A stretch of 64,000 nucleotides of DNA from JARFQW01 sp963842955 (GTDB lineage Bacteria; Pseudomonadota; Gammaproteobacteria; Steroidobacterales; XN24): positions 124,001-188,000 of the forward strand of contig CAWJIJ010000005.1 of assembly GCA_963842955.1 (NCBI GenBank). Reading direction: 5' to 3'. The translations under genes and the position numbers were made by a program. This document shows positions 62,987 through 64,000 of this stretch, piece after piece. How positions within the stretch are numbered: position 1 is the first letter of the stretch; each line of letters begins with the position of its first letter. Under the pieces are notes generated by a model, which was given only the letters and a program-made list of their open reading frames with translations, was not told where the DNA came from and did no database searches.

Positions 62987-64000
62987 GTGTCGATTGCCGT
63001 GAACCCTCGCCGGGCGAAAGACGGTGTCGTTGGCGTACGTACGCCGGTGCTGCTTGTTTTCGCCCTGGTCAATCTGCCCCTGTCCATGTTGATGTCGCCG
63101 ACCGCGGCCATCCTGCCCAATTTCTATCTGGAACACACCGCGGTCACCCTGGGTGGGCTGGCCACCGTCACCTTCGTCGCCCGGCTGTTCGACGGCCTGA
63201 CCGATCCGGTAATCGGGTTTCTCTCCGACCGCACCGGGACCCGCAAACCGTGGATGGTGGCGGGCGCCCTGGTAGTCGCAGCCGGTGCCTGGTTCCTCTA
63301 CAACCCGGGTCCGGATGCCCGCCTGGGTCACCTGATGTGCTGGTACCTGGTCGTGACCCTCGGCTGGACGCTCGTCGAGATTCCGCATACCGCGATGGGA
63401 GCGGAACTGTCCGCGGACTATGACGAGCGCTCCCGAATTGCCCTGTGGCGGCAGATGCTGGGCTTTGCCGGGGGCCTCCTGTTCATGGCGTCTCCCTTGC
63501 TGCTGGGGGGCGGAGAGACTTCGTTCACTCCCGCCGTAATGGCATCGATATCGCTTTTCGTCATCCTGGGGCTGCCGCTGGCTGTTGCCCTGATGGGCTG
63601 GCGCGTGAAGGAGCCTGCAAGACGAGCGTCCGGGCGCCAGCTTGCTCCGGCGGATTTGTGGCTGGCGATCAGGAACACGCCTCCGCTGCGGTATTTTCTG
63701 CTGACCCAGGTGCTGTTCGGCCTTGCCACCGGTGCGGTCGCGAGCCTGTTCGTCATCTACTCCAGCCAGTACCTGGGGCTCGGCGACCGGATCCCTCACA
63801 TCGCGATGCCCATGACCCTCGCCATGGCGGCGGGTATGCCCGTATGGCTGCAGGTGATGCGGCGCATTGACAAGCACCGGTGCTGGGCCATCGCGGCGGT
63901 GGGCATGATGGCTACCCTCCTGGCGATACCCGTGCTGGGGCCAGGGCCGGACTCACTGGTGCCCATGATCCTGATCATGAGCCTGCACGGATTTTTTCTG
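62987..64000 (+). CDS. MFS transporter, GPH/sugar-cation-symporter-like (partial)
   Basis: Runs off the window end. From a GTG at 62987 (a GTG at 62999 is the alternative), the frame encodes transmembrane helices: VLLVFALVNLPLSMLMSPTA, then GLATVTFVARLFDGLTDP with the loop motif LSDRTGTRKPWM, then VIPFSA-type EIPHTAMGAELSADY (GPH signature), and later helices. It starts about 30 bases after the barrel gene. Likely a sugar or glycoside symporter of the GPH branch; substrate unknown. At least 338 residues are encoded. Confidence 0.82.
   Translation, partial: MSIAVNPRRAKDGVVGVRTPVLLVFALVNLPLSMLMSPTAAILPNFYLEHTAVTLGGLATVTFVARLFDGLTDPVIGFLSDRTGTRKPWMVAGALVVAAGAWFLYNPGPDARLGHLMCWYLVVTLGWTLVEIPHTAMGAELSADYDERSRIALWRQMLGFAGGLLFMASPLLLGGGETSFTPAVMASISLFVILGLPLAVALMGWRVKEPARRASGRQLAPADLWLAIRNTPPLRYFLLTQVLFGLATGAVASLFVIYSSQYLGLGDRIPHIAMPMTLAMAAGMPVWLQVMRRIDKHRCWAIAAVGMMATLLAIPVLGPGPDSLVPMILIMSLHGFFL

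Noticed and set aside
1..64000. tRNA, rRNA, CRISPR or transposase content
   Set aside because: I looked for cloverleaf-like, CCA-ended or repeat-spacer structure and for transposase motifs and saw none that I could support by eye.

Overview
The window looks like a chromosomal segment of a free-living, high-G+C gammaproteobacterium. The gene families suggest an aquatic lineage near Wenzhouxiangellaceae or Chromatiales; the class is fairly safe, the family is a guess. Supporting content: MsrPQ, RhlE, a DUF1244 protein, a PEP-CTERM surface protein behind a -24/-12 promoter, a DUF1501/DUF1800 secreted pair, FadL and TonB outer-membrane proteins, and many Sec, Tat and lipoprotein signals. I saw no rRNA, tRNA, CRISPR array, prophage or transposase. 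Genes are mostly housekeeping, envelope, stress and transport functions in short operons.

Layout. 0-5.5 kb: lipoprotein glutaminase, FadL porin, DUF2799 lipoprotein, NTF2-like secreted protein, HdeD-like membrane protein, PEP-CTERM protein. 5.8-10.1 kb: RND efflux pump and adaptor. 10.3-13.7 kb: GlsB/YeaQ protein, phospholipase-D lipoprotein, AI-2E permease. 13.8-18.2 kb: small genes (cupin, VOC, helix-hairpin-helix, DUF3566-like, DUF4259, membrane proteins) and an aldo/keto reductase remnant. 18.3-23.3 kb: AtuA protein, peroxiredoxin-like protein, and a regulated-looking unit in which a 66-residue ORF is overlapped by a methyltransferase/ATP-grasp fusion. 23.3-28.3 kb: DUF1232-like protein, FKBP isomerase, proB, proA, DUF2784. 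28.4-30.1 kb: msrQ and msrP. 30.2-43 kb: mostly minus-strand genes (hydrolase-like DUF900 protein, aldo/keto reductase, Coq7-like, phosphatase, TAXI binding protein, YHS, ChaN-like, DUF1244, M20 peptidase, glutamine amidotransferase, SLC13 permease) plus an NlpC/P60 lipoprotein. 43-46 kb: hemolysin-III-like protein, rhlE, RRM protein. 46-54.2 kb: DUF222/HNH nuclease with internal palindromes, OprC-type copper receptor, chromene-carboxylate-isomerase-like protein, DUF1501/DUF1800 pair. 54.4-57.2 kb: two tandem Crp/Fnr regulators, then a decayed area with a MetA-like remnant, a truncated DUF3604 gene and a 57-residue lysine-rich gene. 57.4-64 kb: sodC, an OB-fold stress protein, DUF3014, a USP-DUF389 protein, an outer-membrane barrel, and an MFS transporter running off the end.

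Two matters govern how the annotation should be read. First, ten single-base frame breaks lie in eight otherwise well-conserved genes, and each is repaired by changing one run of identical bases by one (eight extra bases, two missing). They are more likely sequence or assembly errors than real decay, so I annotate those genes as single loci. Second, the best candidate for an undescribed system is the unit at 20.8-23.2 kb: a near-consensus sigma-70 promoter with an adjacent inverted repeat, a long leader, a small charged ORF, and an overlapping bifunctional methyltransferase/Ddl-like ATP-grasp enzyme.
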